Assembly: GCF_004138325.1 (NCBI RefSeq)
Contig: NZ_SBLB01000002.1
Coordinates: 124,001-188,000, forward strand
Direction: 5' to 3'
From: Spirosoma sordidisoli
GTDB taxonomy: Bacteria; Bacteroidota; Bacteroidia; Cytophagales; Spirosomataceae
DNA length: 64,000 bases
This document shows positions 63,897-64,000 of this stretch, in pieces. Position 1 is the stretch's first letter. Every line of letters begins with the position of its first letter. Made by a program: the position numbers and the translations under genes. Below the pieces are notes generated by a model. That model had not been told where the DNA came from and made no database searches. It worked only from the letters and a program-made list of their open reading frames with translations.

Positions 63897-64000
63897 ATCT
63901 GCTATAGGTTCTGAGAGTGGATCATAATTGACGAACGAAATAAAGAGGCTGGAGACTGTCGCCCATTTTGACACGGAAGAATAAAGCTTTTCCTACCTGT

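Overview
The window looks like a chromosomal segment of a Bacteroidota bacterium of the order Cytophagales, probably Spirosomaceae (Spirosoma/Fibrella/Rudanella-like). Reasons: a moderately high G+C core, Bacteroidota-type promoters (TTG-N19-TAnnTTTG) ahead of the tRNA and dapA, few Shine-Dalgarno sites, and family-typical proteins (PD40-OmpA, DUF5916, M14 peptidase, TPR-CHAT, ECF sigma plus anti-sigma pairs). This placement is inferred from gene content only.

Region 1 (1-17.1 kb) is ordinary chromosome: a cut acyltransferase, two large membrane proteins of GT-C type, a PD40/OmpA lipid-envelope protein, a GH13 lipoprotein, rpe, ligA, dapA, a small membrane protein, a DUF5916 outer-membrane protein, an M14 carboxypeptidase and tRNA-Glu(UUC) with its own promoter and terminator.

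Region 2 (17.1-41.5 kb) is an accessory defence island that begins exactly at tRNA-Glu with a tyrosine integrase preceded by three 9-bp direct repeats. It holds a minus-strand operon headed by a serine recombinase with an altered active-site motif, then a type I restriction-modification locus (hsdM-hsdS-hsdR). Between hsdS and hsdR lie two paralogous pentapeptide-repeat membrane proteins and an Xre/RES toxin-antitoxin pair. TIR, uracil-DNA-glycosylase-like, truncated GIY-YIG, HSP90-like ATPase/nuclease and HEPN-like genes follow, with decayed IS5 and IS3 copies.

Region 3 (41.5-57.8 kb) is the most notable system: a type III-B CRISPR-Cas locus ordered nrN-like phosphodiesterase, corA, cmr1, cas10/cmr2 (no HD nuclease, intact GGDD), cmr3, cmr4, CRISPR array 1, cmr5, cmr6, cas1 (frameshifted), cas2, CRISPR array 2, reverse transcriptase, and a convergent cas6 beside an orphan VirD4-type coupling ATPase. 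The corA/nrN pairing points to the SAM-AMP signalling branch of type III immunity: target RNA binding would switch on Cas10 to make SAM-AMP, which would open the CorA membrane effector, with NrN degrading the signal. The reverse transcriptase with Cas1-Cas2 suggests spacers taken from RNA. Both arrays have the same leader, the same orientation and the same degenerate last repeat, and each ends within 15-25 bases of the next cas-operon start codon.

Region 4 (58-64 kb) has a secreted or membrane-anchored TPR-CHAT protease-like protein between sigma/anti-sigma pairs, and looks like normal chromosome again. The right boundary of the island was not located; no second copy of the tRNA 3' end was seen.
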